Notes: a model not told the origin generated them from the letters alone. Positions 1 to 12,350 are shown, numbered from the stretch's first letter. The stretch is 64,000 nt of DNA from Proteles cristata cristata (GCA_017311185.1 JAESUZ010002606.1:124001-188000), one strand, 5' to 3'. Made by a program: numbers and translations.

Positions 1-14
1 ATTAAGAATGCAGC

Positions 15-220
15 ATAGGGGTACCTGGGTGGCTGAGTCGGTTAATGTCTGACTTTGGCTCAGGTCATGATCTCACAGTTTGTGGGTTTGAGCCCCGCGT
101 TGGGCTTTGTGCTGACAGCTCAGAGACTGGAACCTGTCTTCAGATTCTGTGTGTGTGTCTCTCTCTACCCCTCTCCCACTCACACTCTGTCTCTCAAAAA
201 TAAATAAACATTAAAAAAAA
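15..220 (+). mobile_element. CAN-SINE (cat-type tRNA-derived SINE)
   Basis: Head GGGGTACCTGGGTGGCTGAG, GGTCATGATCTC, CT-rich middle and tail AAATAAATAAACATT plus A-run. Direct repeats AAGAATGCAGC at 4-14 and 221-231 are the target-site duplication. Confidence 0.95.
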
Positions 221-228
221 AAGAATGC

Positions 229-523
229 AGCCTAGAAAGACAAAAAGATGGAAAACATAAAATGGAGGTTAAGGGGAACAGAGGACAGAATGACAAGGTC
301 CAACATACATGCAATGGGAGTCTAGGAGGGGAGAACAGAAAAAATGGGAAGAAGTAATATAGAGATTATAATGGTTGAGATTTTGTAGAATTGATGAAAG
401 ATATACCTCCACATATTCAGAAGGAAAAATGATTCCTGATTAGGAAAAAAAATAAAAATGAAACCATATTTAAACTGCAAAACACCAAGGAGAGAAAAAA
501 AAAGATTAAAACAGTCAGAAAGA
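229..523. other. Intronic sequence, nothing recognised
   Basis: A-rich, purine-biased sequence between two SINEs, with no open frame, repeat or signal I can support. It lies within the inferred long-isoform intron of ITSN2. Confidence 0.6.
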
Positions 524-730
524 GGGACGCTTGGGTGGCTCAGTCAGTTAACTGTCCAACTCTTGATTTTGGCTCAGGTCAGGATCTCGAGGTTCTGTGG
601 GATCGAGCCCCATGTCAGGTTCTGTGCTGGCAGCGTGGAGCCAGCTTGGGGTTCTCTCTCTCTCCCTCTCTGCTTTGCTTACACGCACTCTCTCTTTCTC
701 TCAAAATAAATAAATAAAGATTAAAAAAAT
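524..730 (+). mobile_element. CAN-SINE
   Basis: GGGACGCTTGGGTGGCTCAG head, GGTCAGGATCTC and tail AAATAAATAAAGATTAAAAA. Its short open frame is only a read-through of the SINE. Confidence 0.93.
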
Positions 731-999
731 GAAGAGAAAGAAAAGGCAGAATACACAGGAAGAGCAATCAGACTGGCTGCACACACCTCCACACAACAGG
801 GGGCAGAGAGCAAAAATATCTGTCAAACCAGAATTCTAATTATACTACCTTTCATGGATAAGGGAGAAATAAAGACATTTTTAGGTAAAGCTTGAAAGCA
901 TTTACCACTAATAGGTTGACTAAAGGAACTATGAAGAAGTGTGCTTTGGGAAAGAAGGAAATTGAATAATAAGGAAAAATGAGAGTAAGGAGTGGTGGG

Positions 1000-1130
1000 G
1001 AGAAAGGAAGCAAGGGAGGGAGGGAGGGACAGAGGAAGGGAGGGGAGGGAGGGAGGGACAGAGGAAGGGAGGGAGGGAGGAGGAGAAGACAAGAAGGAAG
1101 AAGAGAAAAAGGGAGGGAGGGAAGGTAAGT
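1000..1130. repeat. GA-rich low-complexity tract (GGGA/GGAAG)n
   Basis: Almost pure purine on the plus strand, with repeated GGGAGGGAGG and AGAGGAAGGGAG units. The Ser/Pro/Leu open frames on the other strand (about 823-1170) are products of this composition, not genes. Confidence 0.9.
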
Positions 1131-1217
1131 AAAAATACTAGCAAATAAGGGAAAACTCAAAATAATCATTGATGATCTAAAATAACAATATACCCAATAA
1201 AGGGTATATATTCAAGA

Positions 1218-1556
1218 TTGGGGGTGCCTGGGTGGCTCAGTCGGTTGAGTATCCGACTCTTTTTTTTTTTTTACTGTTTATTTATTTTTTTAATGTTTTA
1301 TTTATTTTTGAGAGAGAGATAGAGACAGCATGAGCAGGGGAGGGTCAGAGAGAGAGGGAGACACAGAATCTGAAACCGGCACCAGGCTCTGAGCTAGCTG
1401 TTAGCACAGAGCCTGATGCGGGGCTCGAAACCATGAGCTGTGAGATCATGACCTGAGCCGAAGTCGGATGCTTAACGGACTGAGCCACCCAGGCACCCCG
1501 AGTGTCTGGCTCTTAATCTCCAGGCTGTGAGTTCAAGCCCTGCTTTGGGCTCCACA
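1218..1556 (+). mobile_element. CAN-SINE, older copy split by a second SINE
   Basis: The 5' part is 1218-1260 (GGGGTGCCTGGGTGGCTCAG to ATCCGACTCT). The 3' part is 1500-1556, ending CACAAAGAG. The outer copy is flanked by GGGTATATATTCAAG (1203-1217) and the related AGAGTATAAATTCAAG near 1557-1572. The interior is occupied by an opposite-strand SINE. Confidence 0.85.
1261..1499 (-). mobile_element. CAN-SINE inserted inside another CAN-SINE
   Basis: Reverse orientation: poly(T), AATGTTTTATTTATTTTTGA, then the complement of the SINE body, ending GCCACCCAGGCACCCC. Target-site duplication GAGTATCCGACTCT (1247-1260) and GAGTGTCTGGCTCT (1500-1513). Confidence 0.92.
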
Positions 1557-1969
1557 AAGAGTATAAATTCAAGGTGGATTTTAAATTTGCCTAAAACTAA
1601 TTTTTTTAAACATAAAAAAGCAGTAATGTGAAAAGTAGGGGGAGAATAATGCATCCCACCTGCACTGATCAGAAGGAAGATATACATGAAATTTAGACTT
1701 TGTGGAGGCACACATATATGTTAGAAATGCAAAAGTAACTACCCAAAGAATAGACATCGAAACCATAACTTCCAAGCCAGTAAAGGGAAATAAAGGAAGT
1801 AAATTCGATCGAAGCAGTAGATGTATAGGCACAACAAGAAGAAAAATAAATGCATGGTATATAAAAAAAATATAATAAGATAGCTATAACAGAAGTATTC
1901 CATTGTTCCAATAAAAGTAAATTGCTTCAATCTGTCAGTTAAAAGAAAACTCTAGATTGGATTTTAAAG
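1557..1969. other. Intronic sequence, nothing recognised
   Basis: A+T-rich sequence between a nested SINE pair and an L1. No repeat family, RNA gene or constrained open frame is seen. Confidence 0.6.
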
Positions 1970-3605
1970 TTCAGCTAGATGCTGGGGGAAGATGCAGAGG
2001 AGGAGGATCCTACTCACCTCGCCCCACGGATACAACTGGATAACACACCCATGTCAGTGTGACTAGCCCAGAAGTCAACAGAAACACTCTGCCAGAACAG
2101 ACTCTCCATAGCAAAGTGGAGAGAAGAGGCCACACTGAAAAGAGCAGGAAGGCAGAGACTTGGGTGGGAGCCAAAACTGACCCACAGGACTGTCCTTGGG
2201 AGATAGGGACGCTGTGGGCACAGAGAAGAGAGAGAAGCAAACGCCACCCCAGGCATCCCGGGCCCAGGGACCCTTACTCAGGAGGATGAACCCTCATGAT
2301 AGTTGGCTTTGAAAACCAGAGGGGATGAGGTTTGAGACTTCTTACAATCAGTGGGGCTTACCACCTGGAACTGTACACATCAGCGGGCGTGGACACTGAG
2401 TGGGGGATAGGAAGCCGAGTTCCCACGCTTACAGAGATGGCACAGCAAACAGTCCCACTGAGAATCAGCAGTTTGAAAAGCTTCTGGAATATACAGGAAG
2501 GAGATTTATTTACTAATTTCAGAATGTGTGTTGGAGGGCCTTTGGCAGACTTCTCCAAGGGCAAAGGAGGCGGTGGGTGGGACCATTTCTCTCCCTTGCC
2601 CCTCAAGCCCGGATATGTGAACACCTGTGGGAATCAGCTATTGCAAATATTCTCCATCCAGCTGCCTAATACCAGGGGCCCTACCCCTGTGTTCTCCTGT
2701 GGACCCACCCCTCAGGTGGGCCAGGGCCAACCCGGCCTCAACAGGAATCCACCCAAAGCAGTGCCACAAACACAGTAGTGTGCAAGCTGCCCCAAGCTGC
2801 CCCCAAGAAGGGTCAGCACCACACCCCCAAAGTGATTCCTGCAGGGAGAGGGGAAGAAAACCACACATACCAGTTCTATTTCAGCCCCAGCAGTGGGCTG
2901 CAGGCAGTGGGCTGCCCCGTCCACCAACGGCAGCTTTTCAGAGGACCACACAGGGAGAAAGCCCTATAGTTCAGTGCTCCTGCAGCTCTGGCAAATGACT
3001 GGTCTGACTCAACTTAAGCCCAAGGTGGCCTCAGACTGGCCCACTAACAGAGGGACCAAACCCTGCCCAGAACAGGCTGAGAGAGCCATTGTAAATGACT
3101 GGACTGAAGGCAAACACAGCTCAGCCACAACAGTAGGGCTCATACAACACACACAGGAGACACCCTTGAAGCAGCAGGTTCTGGTGAGCAGGGGACATGG
3201 CGCTGCAGAGCACTACAGGACCTCTTCTTCATAAGGCCACTATTTTCAAGAGCAGGAGATGCAGTTGACCTTCTTAACACATAGGAACAGACACAGAGAG
3301 TCAGACAAAATAAGGAGACAGAAGACTATGTACCAACTGAAAGAACAGGACAAACTCACAGCAAGACAGCTAAACAAAACAGGGATGAGTAATATGTCTA
3401 ATAAAGAATTTAAAGTAAATGTCATAAAGAGACTTGATGGACTTGAGAAAAGGACCTCAATGAGGCAGAAAACCCAAAACAACCAATGAGAGATGAAGAA
3501 CTTAATAGCTACAAAACAAAGTCTCTGAACAAATTAAAAAAGACTGAAGTTACACATCCATCTTTTCTGACTGCAATACTATGAAACTTGAAATTAACCA
3601 CAAGA

Positions 3606-3833
3606 GGGGGTGCCTAGGTGGCCCAGTCAGCTAAGTGTCCAACTCTTGATTTCAAGTCAGGTCACGATCTCACGGTTTGTGGGTTTCAAGCCCTGTGTCA
3701 GGCTCCATGCTGATAGCACAGAGTCTGCTTGGGATCTTCTCTCTCTGCCCCTCTTCTGCTCACGCTCTCTTTCCTCTCTCAATATAAATAAATAAATAAA
3801 TAAATAAACTTTATTTTTAAAAAGCTGTTAAAA
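3606..3833 (+). mobile_element. CAN-SINE inserted in the L1
   Basis: GGGGTGCCTAGGTGGCCCAG head and a tail with six AAAT repeats. Target-site duplication AAATTAACCACAAGA (3591-3605) and AAATCAACCACAAGA (3834-3848). Confidence 0.94.
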
Positions 3834-4616
3834 AAATCAACCACAAGAAAAAAAATCCAGAAAGAACACAAATATATGGAGGTTCAATAACATGCTACTA
3901 AACAATGAGTGGGTCAGCCAAGAAATCAAAAAGGAAATAAGAAAGTACATGGAGACAAATGAAAGTAAAAACACAATTGTCCAAAATCTTTGGAATACAA
4001 CAAAAAGCTGTTCTAAGAGGGAAGTGCACAGCAATACAGGGCTACCTCAAAAAGCAAGAAAAATCTCAAACAATGTAACCTTAAACACACAGGCACTAAA
4101 AAAAGAACAAACAAAACCCCAAACCAGTAGAAGAAAGGAAATAATAAAGATTAGAGCAGAAATAAGTGAAATAGAATCTAAAAAAATAATAGAACAGATC
4201 AATGAAACCAGAAGCTAGTTCTTTGAAAAGATCAACAAAATTGATAAAACTTTAGCCAGACTGGTCAAAAGAGAGAGAAAGAGAGAACTCAAAATCACAA
4301 ATGAAAGAGGAGAAATAACTGACACCACAGAAATACAAAGGACTGTAAGAGAATATTATGAAAAATTATGTGCCAGTAAATTGGACAACCAACAATAGGT
4401 AAATTCCCAGAAACATATAACCTCCCAATTATGAATCAGTAAGAAACAGAAAATTTGAACCGACCAATTACCAGCAACGAAATTGAAATGGAAATCAAAA
4501 ATACTTCAAACAAATGAAATTCCAGGACCAGATGGCATCACAGGTAAATTCTACCAAACATTTAAGGAAGACATATACCTATTCTTCTCAAACTATTAAA
4601 AAAAAAATAGAAGGGG

Positions 4617-4786
4617 GGCCGCCTTGCAGTTCAGTCAGTTAAGCATCTGACTCCTGATTTTGGCTCAGGTTGTGATCTGACAGTTCTTGTCAGCACACAG
4701 CCTGCTTAGGATTTTCTCTCCCCTCTCTCTGCCCCACCCTGACCTGCACTGTCTCTGTCTCTTTCAAAATAAATAAATAAACTTAA
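4617..4786 (+). mobile_element. CAN-SINE inserted in the L1
   Basis: Diverged head GGCCGCCTTGCAGTTCAGTC, TTGGCTCAGGTTGTGATCTG and tail AAATAAATAAATAAAC. Flanked by AAATAGAAGGGG and AAATAGGAGGGG. It carries a small internal deletion in the middle. Confidence 0.9.
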
Positions 4787-5407
4787 AAAAAATAGGAGGG
4801 GACAAAAAACTTCCAAACTCATTTCTGAGGCCAGCTTTACCCTGATGCCACGGCCAGACAGACAGTACCAAAAAAAGAAGTACAGGCCAATGTCTCTGAT
4901 AAACATAAATACAAAAATCCTCAACAAAATATTGGCAAACAAAATCCAACAACACATTAAAACAAATCATTCACCAAAATTGAGTGGGATTTATTCCTGA
5001 GATGCAAGTGTGGTTCAATATCTGCAAAGCAATCAACGTGACAGATCACATTAACCCATAGCTAACATATTCAATGGTGAAAAACTGAGAACTTTTCTCC
5101 AAAGATCAGGAACAACACAAGGATGTCCACTCTTATCACTTTTATTCATTATAGTTCTAGAAGTCCTAGCCACAGCAATCAGACAAGAAAAAGAAATAAA
5201 AGGCATCCAAGGCATTTATTGATAAGGAAGAAGTAAAATTTTCACTGTTTACAGATGACATGATACTCTTGTAAGAAAACCCTAAAGACTCCACCAAAAA
5301 ACTGCTAGAACTGATAAATGAAGTCACAGTATAAAAAATTAATATACAGAAATCTTTACATTTCTATATGTTAATAAAGTAGCAGAAAATTAAGAAAATA
5401 ATCCCAG

Positions 5408-5618
5408 AGGCACCTGGGTGGCTCAGTTGGTTGAGGGTCTGACTTCGGCTCAGGTCATGATCTCACTGGTTTGTGGGTTCGAGCCCCGCATCAGGCTCTG
5501 TGCTGCCAGCTCAGAGCCTGGAGCCTGTTTCAGACCCTGTGTCTTTCTCTCTCTGACCCTCCCCTGCTCACGCTGTCTCTCTCTCAGAAATAAATAACAC
5601 ATTAAAAAAAATTAAAAA
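5408..5618 (+). mobile_element. CAN-SINE inserted in the L1
   Basis: GAGGCACCTGGGTGGCTCAG head. Flanked by AAGAAAATAATCCCA on both sides (near 5393 and 5622). Confidence 0.92.
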
Positions 5619-5731
5619 AAGAAAGAAAATAATCCCATTTACAATTGTACCCCGCCCCCCAAATCTCTTTGAATAAAATTAACCAAAGAGGTGAATGACC
5701 TGTACTCTCAAAACTATAAAACACTGATGAA

Positions 5732-5930
5732 AGGGGCGCCTGGGTGGCTCAGTTGGTTAAGCACCCAACTTTGGCTCAGGTCATGATCTCGTGGTTTGTG
5801 GGTTTGATCTCCACATAGGGCTCTGTTCTGACAGCTCAGAGCCTGGAGCCTGCTTCAGATTCTGTGTCTCCCTCTCTCTGTCTCTCCCCCACTCACACTC
5901 TGTCTCCCAAAAATAAACAAACATTAAAAA
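5732..5930 (+). mobile_element. CAN-SINE inserted in the L1
   Basis: GGGGCGCCTGGGTGGCTCAG head and AAAAATAAACAAACATT tail. Flanked by ACACTGATGAAAG and ATACTGATGGAAG. Confidence 0.93.
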
Positions 5931-7785
5931 AAATACTGATGGAAGAAACAGAAGATGACACAAACAAATGGAAATACATTCCACGCTCATGGATTGGGAG
6001 GACAAATATTGTTAAAATGTCTCTACTTCTCAAAGCAATCCACAGATTTTATACAATTCCTAACAAAATACCAACTGCATTTTTCACAGAACTAGAATAT
6101 CCTAAAAGTTGTATGGAACCACAAAAGGCTCTAAATAGCCAAGGCAATCTTGAAAAAGAAGAACAAAACCGGAGGTATCATAATCCCACATTCTAAGATA
6201 AACTACAAATCTGTGGTAATCAAAACAGTATGCGCTGGCACAAAAACAGACACACTGATCAATGGAACAGAATAGACAGTCCAGAAGTAAACCCATGATT
6301 ATATGGTCAATTATTCTTTGACAAAGGAGACAAGAGTATTCAATGGGAAAAAAAGACAGTTTCTTCAACAAATGGCGTTGGGAAAATTGGATAGCTACAT
6401 GCAAAAGAAAAGGGACCATTTTCTTATACTATACAGAAAAATAAACTCAAAATGGATTGAAGACTTAAATATGAGACCTGAATCCATAAAAATCCTAGCG
6501 TAGAGTACAGGCAGTAATTTGTCTGACATTGGCCACAGCAACTTTTTTTCTAGTTATGTCTCCTAGGACAATGGAAACAAAAGCAAAAATAAACTATTGG
6601 GACCACATCAAAATAAAAAACTTCTGCAGAGAAATGGAAACAATCAACAAAATAACAAGACAATTTAATGAATATGAGAAGATACTTCCAAATGACCTAT
6701 CTGATAAAGGGCTAGTATCCAAAATTTATAAAGAACTTCTACAACCAAACATTAACCCCCCTTCCCAACTAATCCAATTAAAAATGGGCAGAGGATCTGA
6801 AAAGGCATTTTTCCAAAGAAGACATCCAGATGGCAAACAGACACATGAAAATATGCTCAACATCACTCATCATCAGGGAAATGAAAATTAAAAGCACGAT
6901 GACATATCACGTCACACCTGTCAAAATGGTTGAAAGCAAACGCAAGAAATATCAGGTGTAGCCACTGTTGGAAACAGTATGGGGGTTCCTCAAAAAATTA
7001 AAGACTAAATTACCATCTGGTCCAGTAATTCCAATACTGAGTATTTACCCAAAGAATATGAAGACACCAATTATAAAAGATAAATGTACCCCAATGATTT
7101 ACTGCAGCATTATTTACAATAGCCATATTATGGAAGCAACCCAAGTATCAACCGACTGATGGATGGATAAAGAAATGTGGTATATATGACAATGGAATAT
7201 TAGCCATAAAAAGAATGAAATCTTGCCGTCTGCAACAACATGGATGGATCTAGAGGGTATAGTGCTAAGTGAAATAAGTCAGAGCAAGACAAATACCATG
7301 TGATTTCATTCATATGTAGAATTTAAGAAAGAAGACAAAGAAAAGAGGCAAACAAAAAAACCAGACTCTTAAATATAGGCTACTGGTAGTTACCAGAAAG
7401 AAGATAGGTGGGAATGGGAGAAACAGGTGAAAGGGAATTAAGAGTAATGTATAAAATTGTTAAATCACTGTAGGGTACATGAAACTAATAGAACACTAGA
7501 TATTAATTATACTGGATTTAAAATTTAACAACATTCAGCTAGATGCTGTTTACATGTAATACCTAACATGTAACGTCACAGAAATGTTAGAAAGTTGGAA
7601 AAAGCTACACATTTACGAAATATTAAAAAGCAGCTTAGGAGGTTTTATTAGCAACAGACAAGATAGGCTTTCAATGACCTGTGTAAACATTATAAACATT
7701 TCGGATGATATAATAATTTTGATCTTATTTGCAACTAACAGGAGAACCTCAAAATGTAAAATTAAAAACTGACAAAATTGCCTCT

Positions 7786-7840
7786 GGAAGGAAGGAAGGA
7801 AGGAAGGAAGGAAGGAAGGAAGGAAGGAAGGAAGGAAGGA
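7786..7840. repeat. (GGAA)n microsatellite
   Basis: About 13 uninterrupted GGAA units on the plus strand, likely length-polymorphic. The surrounding 7549-8050 otherwise shows nothing recognised. Confidence 0.97.
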
Positions 7841-8053
7841 AAAATAAAGATCTGAAAGATCTATAATCAAAGTAGTGAACTGTAATCTCTTTCAATGAAA
7901 ATTAGTAAATATGAAAGATTTGAACACTAGCAATAGGCTTAATATAATGAACACATCTATATGGGAACAACACTCTTTTCAACAGAAATTATTGCACAAA
8001 AAGTCTTCCCGAATATAGCTGGAAAATCAAACAAACATTAAAATTATTTTCAA

Positions 8054-8260
8054 GGGGCGCCTGGGTGGCTCAGTTGGTTAAGCAACTGACTTCAGTTCAG
8101 GTCATGATCTCACGCTTGTGGATTTGAGCCCCTCATGCGGCTCTGTGCTGACGGCTCTGAGCCTGGAGCCTGCTTCGGATTCTGTCTCCCTCTCTCTGCC
8201 CCTCCCCTGCTCGCACTCTGTTTCTCTCTCTCTCAAAATAAATAAACATGGTAAAAGAAT
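8054..8260 (+). mobile_element. CAN-SINE
   Basis: GGGGCGCCTGGGTGGCTCAG head and AAAATAAATAAACATGG tail. Flanked by AAAATTATTTTCAA and AAAATAATTTTCAA. Confidence 0.94.
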
Positions 8261-8339
8261 AAAATAATTTTCAAATGTTGTAGTTTAAAGAAGAGGTTCC
8301 TAAAAGCTCTATGTAGCTTCCTCCTTTAGCAAAAGTCAC

Positions 8340-9615
8340 CTCAATTTGCTTGACCTTTCACAAGTGTTTGTGACAATGGATCACTCCCTCCTCTTTAGAA
8401 TCCTCCTTTGCTTGGCTTCTAGGTCACCACCTCACCTTGTGTCCTACCTCACTGGCAGTTGCTTCCTCTCCTTTCTTCGTTCCTCCTCAACCCACAGACT
8501 TAATTAACGTTGGAACCCAAAGACTCAGCCTTGGAACTTTTCACATAACTCACAGCCTTGGTGGTGCCATTAAGTCTTGTGGCTTCATCTGTGCACCGAT
8601 ACATTCCCAAACGTACATTCCAGCCTGAATATATCCTCCGGATCTCACCATGTTCTACTGCCTACCCAGGGTCTACACTTACCTATCTTAAGGGTGAGTG
8701 AAAGTAACATATCCAAAACCAAATTCCTAATCGTCTCTCCTGCCCTTCCTCCCTCATTGCGTGCCTTCATTTAATGGCGATTCCAGCTCTCTGCTTGCTT
8801 GGGCCAACATTTTTGGGGATATCCTTGATATTTCTTCTTTTCACACCCCTACATTCAATCCTACCTGTTGACTCTACCTTCAGAACATACCCACAGTCTG
8901 TCCACTTCTCACTATGTTCACTACGATCATTTTGGTCGCGCCACCATCATTGTTGACCTGGATTACTGAACTAGCCTCTTAATATGTTTCCTTGTTTCTG
9001 AGTCCTTCCCAGCCTCAATCCCTGCTTTAATCTAGCAAGCTAGAGCTATTCTGCTGAAGCGCATCAGATCATGTCCATCCTTTGAATAGAAACCCTTGGT
9101 GGGCTCTTGCCACTCCCAGCAAAAGCCAAAGTTCTTACGAACAGCCTCCAAGAACCTAAGTAGTCTCCCCCATTTCCCCAGTCCCCTCTGTCCTCACTGT
9201 CTCTCTTGCTTTTCCCTCTGTTCTAGCCACACCGGCCTCCATACATTACAGTCACGTTCCTGACTGGGGCCCTGGCATGTGCTGTTCCCTCTGCCTAGAA
9301 TGGTCTTTCAGCTATTTACATGGCTCTCTCCAGATATCCCTCATGTCCTTCAAGTCTTTGCTCACATGACACCATTTCAGTGGCTTTCTCTGAGAAGTCT
9401 GTCGGATTCATCCTCCCTCCACCAACCCATCACTCACGCCCGTTCTCCAACTTGCTTTCTTTTTCTAAGATACGACATATTTATTCACTTCGTTTTCTGT
9501 CCTGCCCTACGTAAATGTCAGCTCCAAGAGGGGAGGAATTTTTGCCTATTTTATAATCTGCTATAACCCTAGTAGCTGACACATAGTAGGTCTTCAGCAA
9601 GTATTTATAGAATGT
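8340..9615 (+). mobile_element. L2 (LINE2) fossil, ORF2 and 3' end
   Basis: It follows the familiar L2 order: GACAATGGATCACTCCCTCC, then TCCTACCTCACTGGCAGTTG, AACGTTGGAACCCAAAGACT, later ATCAGATCATGTCCATCC, AAAGCCAAAGTTCTTACGAA, and a 3' end with TCCAAGAGGGGAGG and CACATAGTAGG. It is very degraded; the short open frames in it are remnants. It lies antisense to ITSN2. Confidence 0.85.
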
Positions 9616-9619
9616 GATA

Positions 9620-10718
9620 TGAAAATAAACTGTGAGCTCCTGGAGATAGTACATCATATTAACTACAGGTGGTCAGAGAAAATGATGAAAATTTCCTGGG
9701 AAGTTCTTCCTGGCAGACAGGAAGGGTGCGAAAGTGAGAAAATGAGAGACCACGTTACTATCAGGTCAAAGTCCTCAGGGTCACGAGACCCCCCCCACCC
9801 TCCTCCACCTTCACTTGTGTGAGGACATGGAGACTGACAGCCAAGTTATGCGCAGTGAATAACCGTCATGTAAACTGTGTCCCACAGAGTTGGGAGGCGG
9901 TTGCAGATTACAGTGAAGCCAAGAGCAAGAAGCCAATGAGGGGGATGCCTGAGAGCACCCCCTCCTGAGAGAGGAGAGGAGGGAGCTCTGCGAAGACTGA
10001 AAGGTGAAGGACAAAGGATGGTCTGTGACGACTAATACAAAGAGAGCTTGTTGGGATTATGTCATCAAGTCCCAGAAAAGTCCTTGCCCATTGTGAGAAG
10101 AGCGATGCCACTAAACAACGCTATTCTCTGTGCCCCAAGCAGCAGCCAGGGTTGACATAATGGTTTTCAGTCTCACTGTGTTGAAGCTCAGTGAAAAGAC
10201 AATTTTTAGCAGTAAACCCAGATGACTAAGCTGTGTGCGTTTTCTGAAGGCTGCCTTTAACGTGGAAGTTTTGTCAGAGCACTAGAAAATCACTGGATGT
10301 CTTATTTTGGAAAAGAACAGCATTCATGCACTTGGCAACTATTTATTGAATATAAACTATGTAACAGGTAGTATGGTCCCACTTGGAAGCCATAGATATT
10401 TGTGATTTTGTTTCCGGAAATTTAAAGAACTGTTGAACAATTTCCAAAACTCTATGTCTTTTTGATGCCTGTCAATTCTTTGTCACCAGGAGTTAGGCTG
10501 CCTGTTGAAGCATGAAAAGGAAAGAAGTTAATACTATATTCTGATCCTGCAGACCATTAGAAAGTAAAAGATTTGGTTATCAGAAAATGGAAGTATTCTA
10601 GAATTTCCCAAAGCAAGTCTGTTGATAAATGCAAGCGGAGAAAAATGTTATTGGTTCTATTTTTATTTTTGAATCTACAGTGACAGGTCATAAGCCTAAA
10701 AGAGAGCAAAAGCCACCT
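9620..10718. other. Intronic sequence, nothing recognised
   Basis: Mixed-composition sequence with no recognisable repeat, RNA gene or coding exon on either strand. In particular, no minus-strand exon resembling the ITSN2 DH domain was found. Confidence 0.55.
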
Positions 10719-10925
10719 GGGGCGCCTGGGTGGCTCAGTCGGTTAAGCATCCAACTTTGGCTCAGGTCATGATCTTATGGCTCCTGAGTTCAAGCCCCTA
10801 GCTGGGCTCTGTGGTGACAGCTCAGAGCCTAGAGCCTGCTTCAGATTCTGTGTCTCCCTCTCTTTTCTGTCCCTCCCCGGCTCGAGCTCTCTTTCTCCCT
10901 CAAAAATAAACAAAGATTAAAAAAA
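10719..10925 (+). mobile_element. CAN-SINE
   Basis: GGGGCGCCTGGGTGGCTCAG head, GGTCATGATCTTATGG, CT-rich middle and AAAAATAAACAAAGATT tail. Confidence 0.94.
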
Positions 10926-12084
10926 AAGAAGAAAGCAGAGACCTCCTAAAGGTAGACAGAGGTGCTTCTGAGACTTGGCCTCAGAAAGTGGTTCATTCAG
11001 GCTAATACTTGCAACACCTTTTAGACCACCAGAGTTCTATCACTGACTTAACTGAGAGAATCAGTGTGCTATCCAGATACAGAAAATTATGAAGAGATGG
11101 CATGAAACAGCAGTTTTTTCACATTCGCCCAACACACAGCGTGTAATCCTAACAAAGTGTTACTAACATGTGTGTGATATGATTTACAACCTCTGATCAA
11201 TTCTCTGAACAATCGATACAACTTTGAACCCTACTGTCCATAGAGAATCTTAAGGTTGATGGTTAAGGGACTTAGTGCAGAATTTAAAGCTACTAAACCC
11301 CAACATCTTGGTTTAAGTATTACACTTTGGAATGCCATGCCAATTTACATGGTGCTTACACTGCAATCCCCCTGGAGACATATATATATATATATATTTA
11401 AACACAAGGGTGTATAAACTTGACCTGGTCTCATGCTTGCTGGACTGAATTCTAGAGGAAAACAGGGTTTAGGATAAGTATTCTGAATTCTAAATGGTAC
11501 AAATGCTCTTCTCTGGAAATGCCAACAGAGCTCTCTCTCTCCTTTGACTCATGTTTGTGTCTAAATGACGCCTGGTCCCTACATACCTTCTCCTCTGTCA
11601 CATATGCACTGAGTACCTGTGTCCAAGAGCCAACTTCAGGTTGACTGTTCCATATACTTGAGCACTTTGCGTCATACATCTGGTACCACACCTCCACTGT
11701 CCTGGGACAACAGGGGTTTCAGGCACACATGTATTTTTTTTTTTTTTCTCATGGTTACTGAACAGCCTTCTGTGCTCCTAACTTTCCCTACTGGTATGAC
11801 CGCACAGCCCATACTTTCAAACCGTTTGTGACTACAGAACTGGTCACTCTGCCCCACAGTGCTCATGTAGGACACACTAACTCTGTAGCAGTGCCTGACT
11901 TCGTGACCACTGGGGACACAGGGATCCCAGTAGTTGGTCCTTCTAATACTTTAAATATAACTTGACCAGCCTGGAGGAACTGAAAACAGCTAATTCTCCT
12001 TATACTCTTCTCACCTGAATCTTGAAATTAAGTGATGGTTAATGTGATCTGCTTTTGTGATCTGGAGTAATTGCAGTTCCCAGT
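10926..12084. other. Intronic sequence with a short (TA)n run
   Basis: No repeat family or exon is recognised apart from a TA dinucleotide run at 11380-11398 and a T-run near 11733. Confidence 0.55.
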
Positions 12085-12180
12085 TAATAGAAAGGTGTGT
12101 GGGGAGAGCATGAGCTTTGGGGTCAGACTGGGACTCGAGTTCTAACTTCATCACTGACTAACCAAGACACGTACCCGAAG
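12085..12180 (+). repeat. MIR fragment
   Basis: GAGCATGAGCTTTGGGGTCA followed by TCTAACTTCATCACTGAC resembles the start of a MIR SINE (tRNA-derived, ancient mammalian). Confidence 0.5.
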
Positions 12181-12204
12181 CACTCAGTCCATCACTCAGC
12201 ACAG

Positions 12205-12350
12205 CGCAAACGCTTAGTATGGGTTAGACACTGACCTAGTGCTTCAGAAATCCCAAGTCTCATCTGCAATGTAGGTATTATCATCATCACAGGGGCAAGG
12301 CTAAGATTCAAAGAATGAGAGAGGAGAGCCAGGGATTCAAAACAACCCTC
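12205..12350 (-). repeat. MIR fragment, reverse
   Basis: The order 'ctcatctgcaatgtaggtat', then ACAGGGGCAAGGCTAAGATT and GAGCCAGGGATTCAAAAC, matches a reversed MIR 3' half. Confidence 0.45.

Larger units (their letters stand above)
1985..7533 (+). mobile_element. L1 retrotransposon, nearly complete layout, decayed
   Basis: A 15-bp target-site duplication, TTCAGCTAGATGCTG, flanks the insertion (1970-1984 and 7534-7548). A 5'UTR-like GC-richer region (1985 to about 3258) precedes an ORF1 remnant (about 3259-3490, reading NKEFKVNVIKRLDGLEKRTS). ORF2 then follows from about 3540, with recognisable pieces: ETNESKNTIVQNLW, KRKEIIKIRAEISEIE-like, the SINE-interrupted reverse-transcriptase region near 5080-5300, and the C-terminal region to about 7180. 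The 3'UTR runs to 7533. Stops, frameshifts and an internal deletion between ORF1 and ORF2 make it inactive. Four SINEs interrupt it. Short open frames inside are fragments of this element. Confidence 0.9.

Noticed and set aside
823..1169. Minus-strand Ser/Pro/Leu-rich open frames
   Set aside because: They are the translation of the GA-rich low-complexity tract.
7786..7840. CRISPR-like array
   Set aside because: It is a plain tetranucleotide microsatellite in a vertebrate intron, with no spacers.
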